From Cohaesibacter celericrescens (GTDB taxonomy: Bacteria; Pseudomonadota; Alphaproteobacteria; Rhizobiales; Cohaesibacteraceae), in contig NZ_PKUQ01000055.1 of assembly GCF_002866925.1 (NCBI RefSeq), positions 310,001-374,000 of the forward strand: a DNA stretch of 64,000 nt, written 5' to 3'. The notes under the pieces are model-generated. The model did no database searches and was not told the origin of the DNA. It saw nothing but the letters and a program-made list of their open reading frames with translations. Of the stretch, positions 9,939-19,236 are shown piece after piece (positions within the stretch are counted from its first letter, which is position 1; each line of letters starts with the position of its first letter). The translations under genes and the position numbers were made by a program.

Positions 9939-9970
9939 AAAAAGGGCGGTAAGCAATTACCGCCTTTTTT
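9939..9970 (+). terminator. Rho-independent terminator of ohr
   Basis: Stem GGCGGTAA / TTACCGCC with a GCAA loop, followed by seven T's; also A-rich on the 5' side, so it may work in both directions. Confidence 0.88.
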
Positions 9971-10179
9971 GTATCAAATTCCATTCCATCGCATCACTCT
10001 ATTTGCGCATTGTTGCAAATTACAAAATGTTAAGATGTAGCAATAGAAATAGTCTTGCCCTCTCTTCGCCAAAATGTGATCGAAATATATATGAATTGAC
10101 AGGACTACAGAGGGCGTCTTCGTTATGATGCGCGCACGGGTCCTTCGTGAACCCTATGCAAACTATCAAGGAAAACAAC

Positions 10180-10836
10180 ATGGTCCTGACCCGTAGAGAA
10201 CTATTGTCGACCGGCATGAAGCTGACCGCAGGCATCGCTGCATTTGCTTCCCTGCCACTTCTAAGCGCAGCGCCTGCTTTTGCTGAAAGCGTCGATACTG
10301 AGAAATTGATGGAAAAAGGCGCATTGGAAGACATCGCCGTCGGTAGCGAAGATGCTCCCGTGACGATCGTTGAGTATTTTTCTATGACATGTGGCCACTG
10401 CGCCAACTTCCACGCCACGACTTTCAAGCATTTGGAAGAAAATTACATTGCCAAGGACAAAGTACGTTTTGTGCTGCGTGAATTCCCGCTTGATCCGTTG
10501 GCTGCGGCCGGTGCAATGCTGGCTCGTCGGGCTCCTGGTGGCAAAGCGGAAGAGGTTATTGACCTGCTCTTGTCGACGCAGCGCACATGGGCCTATGCAG
10601 AAAATCCGGTCGATGCCTTGCAGACACTCGCCAAACAGGCAGGTTTTACACAGGCAAGCTTCAAGGAAGCCCTTACTGACCAGAAACTGCTGGACGATAT
10701 TACGGCAGTGCGTGAACGTGGTTCCAACGAATTTGGAATCAATTCAACGCCCTCTTTCTTTGTGAATGGCGAAAAGCATGTCGGAGCTCTGTCGAGTGAG
10801 GAATTCGACAAAATTCTGGAACCTCTTCTCAAATAA
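10180..10836 (+). CDS. DsbA-family thiol:disulfide oxidoreductase, exported
   Basis: A periplasmic thioredoxin-fold protein of about 218 residues, DsbA/DsbG-like (Thioredoxin_4). The signal sequence begins with a twin-arginine-like TRRELLS motif, then a hydrophobic core ending near AFAES (about residue 38), so Tat export is possible. The active site CGHC lies at residues 71-74, and the cis-Pro region appears as NSTPSFFVNG near residue 190. The ATG at 10180 is chosen because AAGGA precedes it by 7 bases; an ATG eleven codons earlier is less likely. The gene immediately precedes smc, as in many Hyphomicrobiales. A terminator-like hairpin follows. Confidence 0.9.
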   Translation: MVLTRRELLSTGMKLTAGIAAFASLPLLSAAPAFAESVDTEKLMEKGALEDIAVGSEDAPVTIVEYFSMTCGHCANFHATTFKHLEENYIAKDKVRFVLREFPLDPLAAAGAMLARRAPGGKAEEVIDLLLSTQRTWAYAENPVDALQTLAKQAGFTQASFKEALTDQKLLDDITAVRERGSNEFGINSTPSFFVNGEKHVGALSSEEFDKILEPLLK

Positions 10837-10870
10837 GACTGGTGAATTCAGTTTTGCCGGTAATTTAAAG

Positions 10871-10914
10871 GCGTGCCCACAGATGACATCGATCCGTGCG
10901 GCACGCTTTTTTTC
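10871..10914 (+). terminator. Probable terminator between the dsbA-like gene and smc
   Basis: Inverted arms GCGTGCC (10871-10877) and GGCACGC (10900-10906) enclose a 22-base loop and are followed by seven T's. The loop is long, so efficiency is uncertain. Confidence 0.6.
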
Positions 10915-11025
10915 TTTTCAGACAGCTTCTGTTTTCCCAGTCGATCTTGGTAAACTATCAAAATTGCTTTCGGAGCACCTTGGGTTGAACCTGTTTGCTG
11001 CCGATTTGATCCGGGAGGCCGGGTT

Positions 11026-14000
11026 ATGAAATTTACCAAATTGCGGCTGTTGGGGTTCAAGTCCTTCGTTGAACCGATGGAGTTCTTCATCGAGCCCGGC
11101 CTGACGGGCGTCGTCGGTCCCAACGGCTGTGGCAAGTCCAATCTTGTTGAAGCCTTGCGATGGGTGATGGGCGAAAACAGCTACAAAAATATGCGTGCGT
11201 CTGGCATGGACGACGTCATCTTTGCAGGTTCGAACCAGAGGCCTGCGCGCAACACTGCCGAAGTCACCGTTTACCTCGATAACAGCACGCGCACGGCACC
11301 GGCAGGCTTCAATGATGCCGACGCTCTGGAGATCACCCGCCGGATAGAACGCGAAAGCGGTTCCAGTTATCGTATCAACGGCAAGGATGCGCGAGCGCGT
11401 GATGTCCAGCTGCTGTTCGCCGACGCGTCGACGGGGTCCCGTTCTCCATCCTTGGTCGGGCAGGGACGGATTGGTGAAATCATCAGTCAAAAACCCACAC
11501 AACGTCGCGGCCTTTTGGAAGAAGCGGCTGGCATTTCCGGTTTGCACAGCCGTCGTCACGAGGCCGAGCTGCGCTTGCGGGCGACAGAAACCAATCTAGA
11601 GCGCCTTGAAGATATCATGGCGCAGATTGCGACCCAGCTCGAAGGCCTCAAACGTCAAGCACGTCAAGCAAGCCGCTATCGCAATCTTTCTTCTGATATT
11701 CGTTCAACCGAGGCGACGCTTTATCATTTGCGCTGGAAAGAGATGCTGGATGAAGAAGCGAGTGCAAAGGAAGATCTACACAATGCAGGGTTAAACGTTG
11801 CCGAGGCAACCGCCGCCCAGGCTGCCGCCGCGCGTGAGGAAGCCGTGGCCAATCACGCATTGCCGGAACTTCGCGACAATCAAGCGGCTAAGGCGGCCGC
11901 GCTGCAACGCCTGAGTTTAGCGGCACGTGAGCTGGACAGCGAAGAAACGCGGGTCAAAGAAAAGCTCGCAGATCTGTCCCGACGCATTGAGCAATTAAAG
12001 GCAGATCAGGCGCGCGAGCGGCAGTTGGTGTCGGAGAATGCGCAACTGCTCAAAGCGCTCGACGATGAAAAGATACAGTTGACCACCGAACACGAGGCGA
12101 CAGAAGCGACGCAAGCCATCGCCAATGCAGCATTGTCCACCGCTGAAGCCGAGTTAAATGAAGCCGAGAGTCTTGCCAACAATCTGATGGCCCAATTGGC
12201 CGAGGCGGAAGGCACTGCGCGTCAGTTAAAGCAAGCGACAGATACGGCACGGGGGCGTGTGGCACGTGTCACCAGCCAAACTGGACAAACGCAGCGTGAG
12301 TTGGAAAAAGTCGACGAACAATTGACCCGCGATTCTGGATTGGACGACCGCCGTGCCGCGGTCGAAACGGCGAAAGAAGCCCTCGGCGCTTTGGAAACTG
12401 CGTCAGAAAATGCCAGCACCACAGTAGCTGATACGCGCGAGGCGGAAGCGGAGGCACGCCGTGCGCGAGCCGATGCGGAAGGCAGTTTCAATCGCCTCGA
12501 TACAGAAGCCAAAACATTGGCGAAAATTGTCCATGCAAGTCAGGACGAACGCTATCCGCCCATGCTTACTCATCTAAAAGTGGACACAGGCTTTGAGATT
12601 GCGTTGGCCGCCGCCTTGGGCGATGATCTTGATGCGCCGCTGGATTCTGCCGCCGCGCGCCATTGGGGGGAGATGAGGCAGCATGAAGATGACCCTAGCT
12701 TACCCCATGATTTGCCTAGTCTGGGTGATTATGTGAAGGCACCAGAAAGACTCCAGCGTCGGTTAAATCAAATTGGCATTGTCTCTCCAAGCCTAGGGTT
12801 CGGATTGCAAAAACAGCTAAAGACAGGTCAGCGCTTGATCAGCAGGGAAGGCGACTTGTGGCGCTGGGATGGATTGGTGATGCGTGCAGGGGCACCAACG
12901 CCAGCGGCCCAAAGACTGGAACAGCGTAACCGGCTGGAACTGCTGCAAGGGCGTTTGGGAGAGGCCCAGAAAAGCCTCAATGCTGCGCGCCAGATTTTTC
13001 AGGAAAAGCGAGATGCAGCATCCGATGCCGCACGGCAAGAGCAAAGTGCACGTGCAGGCCTGCGCGATGGCCAAAAGCAGCTCTCTGCCTTGCGTGACAG
13101 TTTGGCGCGGGCCGAGCGAGACGCCAATCAACTGTTGGCGCGCAAAGCGACGTTGGAAGCAACCTTGGCAAGACTTTCGGAAGAGGAGCGAGAGGCCAAA
13201 GAGGTGCTGGCTGATGCCGAGGCACAACAGAGCGATTTGCCTGATTTCGAGCATTTGCAGCGGGATCGTGACAGCGCTCGTATGGTTCAAAGCGAAAAAC
13301 GCAGCTTGGTTGCCGAAGCGCGGGCGCATGCGCAGGGCATGAGTCGCGAAGCAGAAATGCGACTTAAGCGCTTGCAATCCATTGAACGGGAGAGGGCCAG
13401 TTGGGTCAATCGTGTCCAGAATGCCGATGAGCAAATCGCCACCCTGAACGAGCGGTTGGCCCAGACAGATGAAGAAAGACTTTCCCTTCAAGACATGCCC
13501 GACGAGATCACCAACAAACGGCGTGGTCTGTTATCGCAGATTTCAAAATCTGAAGAAGCCCAGAAGGAAGCCAGCGACCGACTGGCCGTTGCCGAACATG
13601 CCGCTCTAGAGGCGGGTGTGGCAGCGAAGGTAGCCTTGGAGCGCTTGAGCACCATGCGGGAAGCCCGCATTCGCGCGGAAGAGCGCATAAATGGCATCAA
13701 GGGGCGCAAGGAGGAGTTGGAGCGACAAATCGATGAGGCAATGGATTGTGACCCGGCCGCGACCTTTGGCTTATCCGGCCTCAAACAAGGCGCACCTCTG
13801 CCTGCTATGGCTTCGGTGGAGGGCAAGTTAGACAGATTGCGCAATGAACGAGAGCGGCTTGGTGGTGTGAATCTGCGGGCCGACGAAGAAGCAACTGAAA
13901 TCTCCGATCAGCTCACCACAATGGAAACCGAGCGTGATGACCTGATCGAGGCCATCAAAAAACTGCGTACCGGCATTTTCAACCTCAACAAGGAAGCCCG

Positions 14001-14532
14001 TGCCCGTTTGCTCTCTTCCTTTGAAGTGGTAAACGGACATTTCAAGGCATTGTTTGCCAAATTATTTGGTGGTGGACAAGCGGAGCTTCAATTGACCGAT
14101 GCAGATGATCCATTGCATGCGGGCCTGGATATTATTGCGCGCCCACCGGGTAAAAAACCGCAAACCATGACCTTATTGTCTGGTGGCGAGCAGGCTCTCA
14201 CCGCTATGGCTTTGATTTTTGCCGTTTTTCTCACCAACCCAGCACCGATTTGCGTGCTCGACGAAGTAGATGCTCCACTGGACGACGCCAATGTTGAGCG
14301 CTTCTGTACGTTGCTGGAAGAGATGCGTGCCCTGACCGAAACACGCTTTGTCACCATCACGCACAATCCGATTACCATGGCTCGAATGGATCGTTTGTTC
14401 GGTGTGACGATGGCCGAGCGCGGCATTTCGCAATTGGTGTCAGTCAGCCTAGAGATTGCCGAAGAGCTGATTGCTGACGATGTCGAAAAATCCTCAATTG
14501 CGTCAGTTCCCCCTGGCCATCCATTGGTTTAG
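11026..14532 (+). CDS. smc: Chromosome segregation protein SMC
   Basis: ATPase that organises and separates sister chromosomes, normally with ScpA/ScpB (not in this window). The full architecture is present in 1168 residues: N-terminal Walker A GPNGCGKSN (about 31-39), Q-loop, first coiled coil (about 170-500), a hinge around residues 505-640, second coiled coil to about 980, then the ABC signature LLSGGEQALTAMALIF (about 1050) and Walker B CVLDEVDAPLDD (about 1077). The ATG has a strong GGGAGG site 8 bases upstream. The coiled coils are rich in Ala, Glu and Arg, as usual. A short hairpin terminator follows at 14601. Confidence 0.98.
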   Translation: MKFTKLRLLGFKSFVEPMEFFIEPGLTGVVGPNGCGKSNLVEALRWVMGENSYKNMRASGMDDVIFAGSNQRPARNTAEVTVYLDNSTRTAPAGFNDADALEITRRIERESGSSYRINGKDARARDVQLLFADASTGSRSPSLVGQGRIGEIISQKPTQRRGLLEEAAGISGLHSRRHEAELRLRATETNLERLEDIMAQIATQLEGLKRQARQASRYRNLSSDIRSTEATLYHLRWKEMLDEEASAKEDLHNAGLNVAEATAAQAAAAREEAVANHALPELRDNQAAKAAALQRLSLAARELDSEETRVKEKLADLSRRIEQLKADQARERQLVSENAQLLKALDDEKIQLTTEHEATEATQAIANAALSTAEAELNEAESLANNLMAQLAEAEGTARQLKQATDTARGRVARVTSQTGQTQRELEKVDEQLTRDSGLDDRRAAVETAKEALGALETASENASTTVADTREAEAEARRARADAEGSFNRLDTEAKTLAKIVHASQDERYPPMLTHLKVDTGFEIALAAALGDDLDAPLDSAAARHWGEMRQHEDDPSLPHDLPSLGDYVKAPERLQRRLNQIGIVSPSLGFGLQKQLKTGQRLISREGDLWRWDGLVMRAGAPTPAAQRLEQRNRLELLQGRLGEAQKSLNAARQIFQEKRDAASDAARQEQSARAGLRDGQKQLSALRDSLARAERDANQLLARKATLEATLARLSEEEREAKEVLADAEAQQSDLPDFEHLQRDRDSARMVQSEKRSLVAEARAHAQGMSREAEMRLKRLQSIERERASWVNRVQNADEQIATLNERLAQTDEERLSLQDMPDEITNKRRGLLSQISKSEEAQKEASDRLAVAEHAALEAGVAAKVALERLSTMREARIRAEERINGIKGRKEELERQIDEAMDCDPAATFGLSGLKQGAPLPAMASVEGKLDRLRNERERLGGVNLRADEEATEISDQLTTMETERDDLIEAIKKLRTGIFNLNKEARARLLSSFEVVNGHFKALFAKLFGGGQAELQLTDADDPLHAGLDIIARPPGKKPQTMTLLSGGEQALTAMALIFAVFLTNPAPICVLDEVDAPLDDANVERFCTLLEEMRALTETRFVTITHNPITMARMDRLFGVTMAERGISQLVSVSLEIAEELIADDVEKSSIASVPPGHPLV

Positions 14533-14600
14533 CCTTGCGCTTTCATTGTAACAGTGAACATTCTAGCTATTGTCACGGTAGAAGATGGGCCAATATTTAC

Positions 14601-14627
14601 GAAAAGGCATCTGCGGGCCTTTTCTTC
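14601..14627 (+). terminator. Terminator-like hairpin after smc
   Basis: Arms AAAAGGC (14602-14608) and GCCTTTT (14617-14623) with an 8-base loop, about 70 bases after the smc stop. The T-run overlaps the stem, as in compact intrinsic terminators. Confidence 0.6.
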
Positions 14628-14699
14628 TGGTGAATTTGATTTTACGCTTCTGACACTCTCATCTTGGCTTTTTCTGTCCTTTTGACTTGAGGAATTCCC

Positions 14700-15374
14700 A
14701 TGGTTGCGTTGACGCTGTATATTGCCAACAAAAATTACTCTTCCTGGTCATTTCGGCCATGGCTTGCATTGAAAGCCAAGAACATTCCCTTTACCGAACA
14801 TTTCTCTCCGTTTGATGAAGCCACTGGGCATGCACATTTTATAGATTTTTCCCCCACCAAAAAGGTGCCGGTATTGAAAATCGAAGAAGCCGGCAAAGAC
14901 ACCGTCACCATCTGCGAAAGCCTTGCTATTCTTGAGGCCGTAGCTGACCTGTATCCAGATGCAAATCTATGGCCTGCAGATCGCACGGACCGTGCTTTGG
15001 CGCGCTCTTATGCCGCGGAAATGCATGGTGGTTTTTTTGGCTTGCGCGGTTCTTGCCCTATGAATATGCGCCGCGACATTCGCCCGCTTGATCTTGACCC
15101 CTACAGCGCTGCAGCTGTCGTTAAGAATGTCGAGCGAATCGAACAAATCTGGTTTGATTGTTTGGAAAAATCTGGCGGGCCGTTTTTGTTTGGTGCATTT
15201 GGCGCGGTGGATGCCATGTATGCGCCGGTCGTGAATAGATTGGAAAAATACGCCCTTACAAACAGCGGCACATTTCGTGCTTATCGCGATGCCGTTAAAG
15301 CATTGCCTGCTTGGCAAGAATGGGAAGAAGCGGCGCTTCAGGAGCCTTGGATTGTGGAAGAAGACGAGGCCTGA
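14700..15374 (+). CDS. Glutathione S-transferase family protein
   Basis: A 224-residue cytosolic GST-like protein. The N-terminal thioredoxin-fold part contains the NKNYSSWSFRPWLALK segment with the putative catalytic Ser (about 14-16), then KVPVL (cis-Pro, about 57-61) and the glutathione-binding ICESLAILE (about 73-81). The C-terminal all-helical domain follows (90-215). The serine context resembles the zeta-like/YfcF group, but the substrate is unknown. Ribosome binding site GAGGA precedes the ATG. It is a single gene after smc, convergent with the Nudix gene. Confidence 0.88.
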   Translation: MVALTLYIANKNYSSWSFRPWLALKAKNIPFTEHFSPFDEATGHAHFIDFSPTKKVPVLKIEEAGKDTVTICESLAILEAVADLYPDANLWPADRTDRALARSYAAEMHGGFFGLRGSCPMNMRRDIRPLDLDPYSAAAVVKNVERIEQIWFDCLEKSGGPFLFGAFGAVDAMYAPVVNRLEKYALTNSGTFRAYRDAVKALPAWQEWEEAALQEPWIVEEDEA

Positions 15375-15402
15375 GGGCTTTCAAGCTTCCAGTCAACAGC
15401 TC

Positions 15403-15918
15403 TCAGCCAATCCTGATGGGGCTTTGCGCATTGGATAGAAGCCGTTGAATTACGTCTTTGGTACCATCTGTAAGGGTGTATTGATCGAGTGTGTCAATCG
15501 CCACCCAGCGGGCATCTTTTGCATCATCGCCTGCCGATAATTGCGGCGGGCTCTCGGTCTGGCTTGATAAATCACAGATGAAAACGCCGATTACAAAATG
15601 CAGCTCGCATTGATTATCAGAATCGTAGTGCAGGATTTCTACGAGCTCTGACAAACTGTCGGGAATAAAATCCAGCCCTACCTCTTCTCGGACCTCGCGA
15701 ACGATGGCCTCCTCAAGGTGTTCGCCGGTCTCGACAACTCCGCCCGGCAGGCTCCAGACACCAAGATGCGGCTCTTTACCGCGTTCAATTAAAACAATAT
15801 GAGCCTGATGCCGGATGAGAGCGCTGACACCCAGAAAAGGGTGATCAGGATAGGAACGCGAAGAGGACAAGATGGATCCTACCTTTGATATTCTAGTCAA
15901 AGAGTCTGTCGACTTCAT
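15403..15918 (-). CDS. Nudix hydrolase
   Basis: Hydrolase of nucleoside diphosphate derivatives, about 171 residues. The complete Nudix box is present (GVVETGEHLEEAIVREVREE, matching G-x5-E-x7-REUxEExGU, roughly residues 59-81). Upstream is the PHLGVWSLPGG segment typical of ADP-ribose pyrophosphatase/MutT-like enzymes. Substrate cannot be assigned. The ATG at 15918 overlaps the upstream hypothetical gene by 26 bases; an ATG 19 codons earlier is open but would overlap by 83 bases. Co-transcription with the upstream gene is very likely. Confidence 0.88.
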   Translation of the reverse strand: MKSTDSLTRISKVGSILSSSRSYPDHPFLGVSALIRHQAHIVLIERGKEPHLGVWSLPGGVVETGEHLEEAIVREVREEVGLDFIPDSLSELVEILHYDSDNQCELHFVIGVFICDLSSQTESPPQLSAGDDAKDARWVAIDTLDQYTLTDGTKDVIQRLLSNAQSPIRIG

Positions 15919-16447
15919 CCTGTGCCGTTGGATGGTCAATAGCAAGCATCCAGTCTGTATCTGATGCGGTATCATTGATTAGAGCACTGGCGCGGTCAAT
16001 AAGAGGCCGGATCTCAGTAGATGCCATAAAGGCAAGATTTTCGAAAGAGCCACCGGACAAGTCTCCGTCAAGTGAAGAAATCCGTTCTATCAGACCAAAT
16101 ATTTTTTCATCTGCATCATGAATCAAGCTCTCAAAGCGAGATTTCAAAGCATCAGGAATCGATTCGTATAGCGAGATGGCAAGATTTTTTTCTTTGAAAG
16201 TCGATTGTTTAAAATAGTCGGCATAGGTCATGGGGCGCCACGAAAAGACGTCATCTGCACATTCGGGCATAGCAGGGAGTATTTCAATGAGCATCAGTAC
16301 TTCATTGAAATGATTAAGATAATCTGTTGCCAATAATGTGGATGGATTGATATTTGCCGCTAGCAATACCGATGCATCGGGTAGAGATGACGTTTCTGAC
16401 ATGCTTGAACTCGTAACGCATTGTGATGGCTTGTAAGAATAGCTCAT
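15893..16447 (-). CDS. Conserved-looking hypothetical protein upstream of a Nudix hydrolase
   Basis: A 184-residue acidic, mostly helical protein with no signal peptide or membrane segment. No known domain is recognised. Its stop lies inside the Nudix gene, so the two are translationally coupled and may act together. The start at 16447 gives an N-terminus rich in serine; a second ATG at codon 16 could be the true start, as the sequence before it looks unstructured. Confidence 0.6.
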   Translation of the reverse strand: MSYSYKPSQCVTSSSMSETSSLPDASVLLAANINPSTLLATDYLNHFNEVLMLIEILPAMPECADDVFSWRPMTYADYFKQSTFKEKNLAISLYESIPDALKSRFESLIHDADEKIFGLIERISSLDGDLSGGSFENLAFMASTEIRPLIDRASALINDTASDTDWMLAIDHPTAQDEVDRLFD

Positions 16448-16573
16448 GGATCCTAATGTGACTTTAAAGGATTAAGGTTTCTAAAAGCTTGTTGTTAACA
16501 CGCATAAGTAGGGCTATCAGCACGATGTTCTGCAAGTTGAAACCATCATAGCAATAGAAAGTTGGGTTTAGTT

Positions 16574-17422
16574 ATGAGTGGCCGCATTGTACTAGCCGCT
16601 GAAAATGACGACCTTCTGCGCGCGTTTGGCAGCGATGGACAATTGTCTAGTCTGCATCCTATGCCGCCTCGTTACAATATCGCGCCAACACAACCGGTGT
16701 TGACCATTGTAAAGGAGCGTGGGGTAAATCTTGTCCGTTTGATGAGATGGGGGTTCCTGCCGGAATGGGTCAAGGATCCCAAGGACTATGCGCTGGTCAA
16801 TAGTGCTCGTAGCGAAACCGTTGAGGAAAAACCGTCTTTTCGTAATGCGATCCGCCGCCGCCGCTGCGTTATCCCTGTGTCCGGATTCTATGAATGGAGT
16901 GGGAGCTGTCCAAATGGTGGTTCCAATCGTGCATACAAGCAACCCTATTATATTGCCAGTGCGGAAGGAAAGATCATGGCGTTGGCTGGCATTTGGGAAA
17001 CCTGGATGGGGCCGTATGGGGAAGAGGTCGACACCACTGCGATCCTGACTAATAAAGCACAGGGTGCCATGGCGGATATTAGCGGTCGTATGCCTGTTTT
17101 GATTGAACCACAGGATCTTGATCTTTGGCTGGATACCAGCTCGGATCTGATGAAAGACGCGCGGCCATTGTTGCGAAGACCTTATTTGAGGCCGCTCAAA
17201 ATTCATCCTGTTTCCAGCAAGGTCAATAGTGTTGGCAATGACGATGCCTCTCTGATTGAACCTTTGGCGGCAGGGCGTTCTGAACAAGATGCAAGGGCAA
17301 CGGAGAATGATTTGGTTGAAACGCGTGTCGATCAAGTCCGGCCGTCCACTCAAGACCTGGATCTTAATGCCGATCAGAATGCCGATATATCAGAGACATC
17401 CACCCAATTGACGTTGTTATAA
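16574..17422 (+). CDS. SRAP (HMCES/YedK) family protein with altered active site
   Basis: SRAP proteins form a covalent thiazolidine with abasic sites in single-stranded DNA through Cys2, exposed after Met removal. The fold signatures are present: PRYNIAPTQPV (about 36-46), MRWGFLPEW (about 60-68), the Asn in VNSARSET, RRRCVIPVSGFYEW with the conserved Glu, and ISGRMPV. However, the N-terminus is MSGR rather than MCGR, and the usual HDRMPV reads SGRMPV, so both catalytic Cys and His are Ser here. At about 282 residues it also has a longer acidic C-terminus than YedK. The ATG at 16574 is used because it gives the family N-terminus; a TTG four codons upstream is ignored. It could be a non-crosslinking DNA-binding paralogue. 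Confidence 0.85.
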   Translation: MSGRIVLAAENDDLLRAFGSDGQLSSLHPMPPRYNIAPTQPVLTIVKERGVNLVRLMRWGFLPEWVKDPKDYALVNSARSETVEEKPSFRNAIRRRRCVIPVSGFYEWSGSCPNGGSNRAYKQPYYIASAEGKIMALAGIWETWMGPYGEEVDTTAILTNKAQGAMADISGRMPVLIEPQDLDLWLDTSSDLMKDARPLLRRPYLRPLKIHPVSSKVNSVGNDDASLIEPLAAGRSEQDARATENDLVETRVDQVRPSTQDLDLNADQNADISETSTQLTLL

Positions 17423-17518
17423 CCATTTTTCGTTTTCGCAAAGCCCAAGAGACGTTTCAATCGATGGCCTGAAACAGCGTTGAGTGCTGTCCGGTAAAAT
17501 GGTGGCAAATTTCCATAC

Positions 17519-17550
17519 AAAAAGACCCCGAGAGAATGAACCCTCGGGGC
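17519..17550 (-). terminator. Rho-independent terminator of the porin gene
   Basis: On the minus strand the stem CCCCGAG / CTCGGGG is followed by TCTTTTT. It is 40 bases beyond the porin stop, consistent with a highly expressed gene. Confidence 0.85.
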
Positions 17551-17589
17551 CTCAGAAACTTACGTTTCTCTAATTAAGCGAGGCTTAAA

Positions 17590-18684
17590 TTAGAAAGTAC
17601 GTTCGATTTCGATTTTAGCAGCAACATCATCCCAGTCTGCGGTAGCAGAAGAAGCATGATAGTCCATTTTCTGGTAGCCGACTTTACCAGTAACGCTAAG
17701 GTTTTTCACAGGAACATACTCAAGCATAAGGCTTGTGCCCCAGCCTTTGAAATCACCTGTTGTACCGAAATCGTTTACAGATTTGTAGCCAGCATCAAGA
17801 GACAATGTCATGTTGTCAGCAAATGCATAAGCAAGACCAGCAGAAGCAAGCCATTCTTTAGCAAGTGAACCAGCTGCAATACCAGCTGCAAGATTGCTGA
17901 TACGAGTACCGTAACCACCAGCAAGACCGAATGTCAGGCCTTCAGCAATATTGAAAGTGCCTTCACCGCCGACAGCAAAACCAAAGTCAGTGGAAGTAGC
18001 AGAGTTGGTGTAACGAACCTGATGTACTCCAGCACCTACAACCAAAGAACCCCAGCCCTGTGCAACAGACAAGCTAGCAGTAACTGCAGGCATGGAAGTA
18101 CCAGCACCAGCTTCATTGTTGTTGAACTCTTCAAGAGCGATAGCAGCAGTTACGCCGTTGCCCATGTCAGCTTTATAACCGATTGTGTTCAGATCACCAA
18201 AGCCGAAGCCGTAGTCATCGTAACCAAGACCAGCGTTGAAATCGAGCAAAGAATCGGTCAGACCAGCATAGAAACCGCCAAGCATGATGTATGCTTTGTC
18301 GATTGCTGCGCCGTTACCGACAGTACCACCAGCAGTTGTTGTATCGGAAGCGTCGTCAAATTCCATGTGAGCAGTCAATGTGCCCAGTTCGGTTTCTTCA
18401 CGAGCTGTAAAAGAGAAAGTGGTTTCTGTGTAGAAGTTAACCAGATCATCAGCACGATCAAGACCAGCATCGTTACCGAAGCCTTCGCTTGAAACACCAA
18501 ACAGTACTTTACCGCCGATTTTCAGGCAAGTGTCTGTACCAGGGATGAAGAAGTAACCAGCGCCGTATGCATCACATACTTTTACGTAGTCTACAGGCTC
18601 TGCTACTGGCAGATCGGCGGCTTGTGCTGAACCACATGCTACGAGAGCAGCTGCGGAACCAAGGATAAGGCTCTTGATGTTCAT
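17590..18684 (-). CDS. Omp2-type outer membrane porin (Porin_2 family)
   Basis: General diffusion porin, a trimeric beta barrel of the Hyphomicrobiales Omp2a/Omp2b type. The signal peptide MNIKSLILGSAAALVACGSA ends at AQA, and the mature protein starts ADLPVAEPVDYVKVCDAYG, a hallmark of this family, followed by the two conserved cysteines (VCDAYG and DTCLKIGG). Alternating amphipathic strands fill the rest, ending in the aromatic IERTF terminus required for barrel assembly. The length of about 364 residues is normal. ATG 18684 is chosen over an ATG five codons upstream, since AAGG lies 8 bases before it and it yields the standard signal peptide. Confidence 0.95.
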   Translation of the reverse strand: MNIKSLILGSAAALVACGSAQAADLPVAEPVDYVKVCDAYGAGYFFIPGTDTCLKIGGKVLFGVSSEGFGNDAGLDRADDLVNFYTETTFSFTAREETELGTLTAHMEFDDASDTTTAGGTVGNGAAIDKAYIMLGGFYAGLTDSLLDFNAGLGYDDYGFGFGDLNTIGYKADMGNGVTAAIALEEFNNNEAGAGTSMPAVTASLSVAQGWGSLVVGAGVHQVRYTNSATSTDFGFAVGGEGTFNIAEGLTFGLAGGYGTRISNLAAGIAAGSLAKEWLASAGLAYAFADNMTLSLDAGYKSVNDFGTTGDFKGWGTSLMLEYVPVKNLSVTGKVGYQKMDYHASSATADWDDVAAKIEIERTF

Positions 18685-19108
18685 GTTTCTGACCTTCATT
18701 AATCAAATAAAACGTTTGTTCGCAGTGATTAGTCTAGTCAGACCATTCCTTCACTGCTTGCGACAAGGGAGACAATACGCGTTTCTCACGGAGGATCAAT
18801 CTCCTGTGTTTGTTGCCCCAACCACTTTGCGCGGACTGTTGCACAAAAAACACAAAACAGGCCTCAAAAGGCACATTTCCGCCAATTCGTTACTGAGGGG
18901 TTAATGGAAAACCCCTATATTGAGAGTCCGTAGACGGGTCGAACTGGCCGCAGCGAAGCCGGTGTCAGCAGGGCAAGTGGTCTGAAATCGGTCCATCAAG
19001 CCTCTTTTACAGCCGGAATCGCCTACAGCACCAGCATACTCAGTGGGGAATCGGGTGGATTGAGGCGCTCCTACAATCCTGGGGGTGCGATTCTGCTTTC
19101 CAATAACG
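18685..19108. other. Intergenic region upstream of the porin gene
   Basis: About 420 bases without a supported gene. The part nearest the porin gene presumably holds its promoter. I see no recognisable operator, riboswitch or tRNA; short frames here lack coding character. Confidence 0.5.
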
Positions 19109-19146
19109 AAAAAACCCGCCCTGGAGTGATGTCCTTTGGGCGGGCT
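19109..19146 (-). terminator. Rho-independent terminator of the lipoprotein gene
   Basis: On the minus strand, arms GCCCGCCC and GGGCGGGT enclose a 16-base loop and are followed by TTTTTC. It lies about 90 bases past the lipoprotein stop. Confidence 0.8.
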
Positions 19147-19236
19147 ATTATAATGTACGAAGCTGATGCTTGGTTTGAGTGCGCCTGCAGGCCGATTAAT
19201 CAGTGTGTGACGAAGTCTGCTAAGATCGGCTTGGGA

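Noticed and set aside
17574-17588. TTAA-N7-TTAA, a CtrA-like pattern
   Set aside because: It overlaps the porin stop codon and forms part of a small 3' hairpin, so it is not in promoter position.
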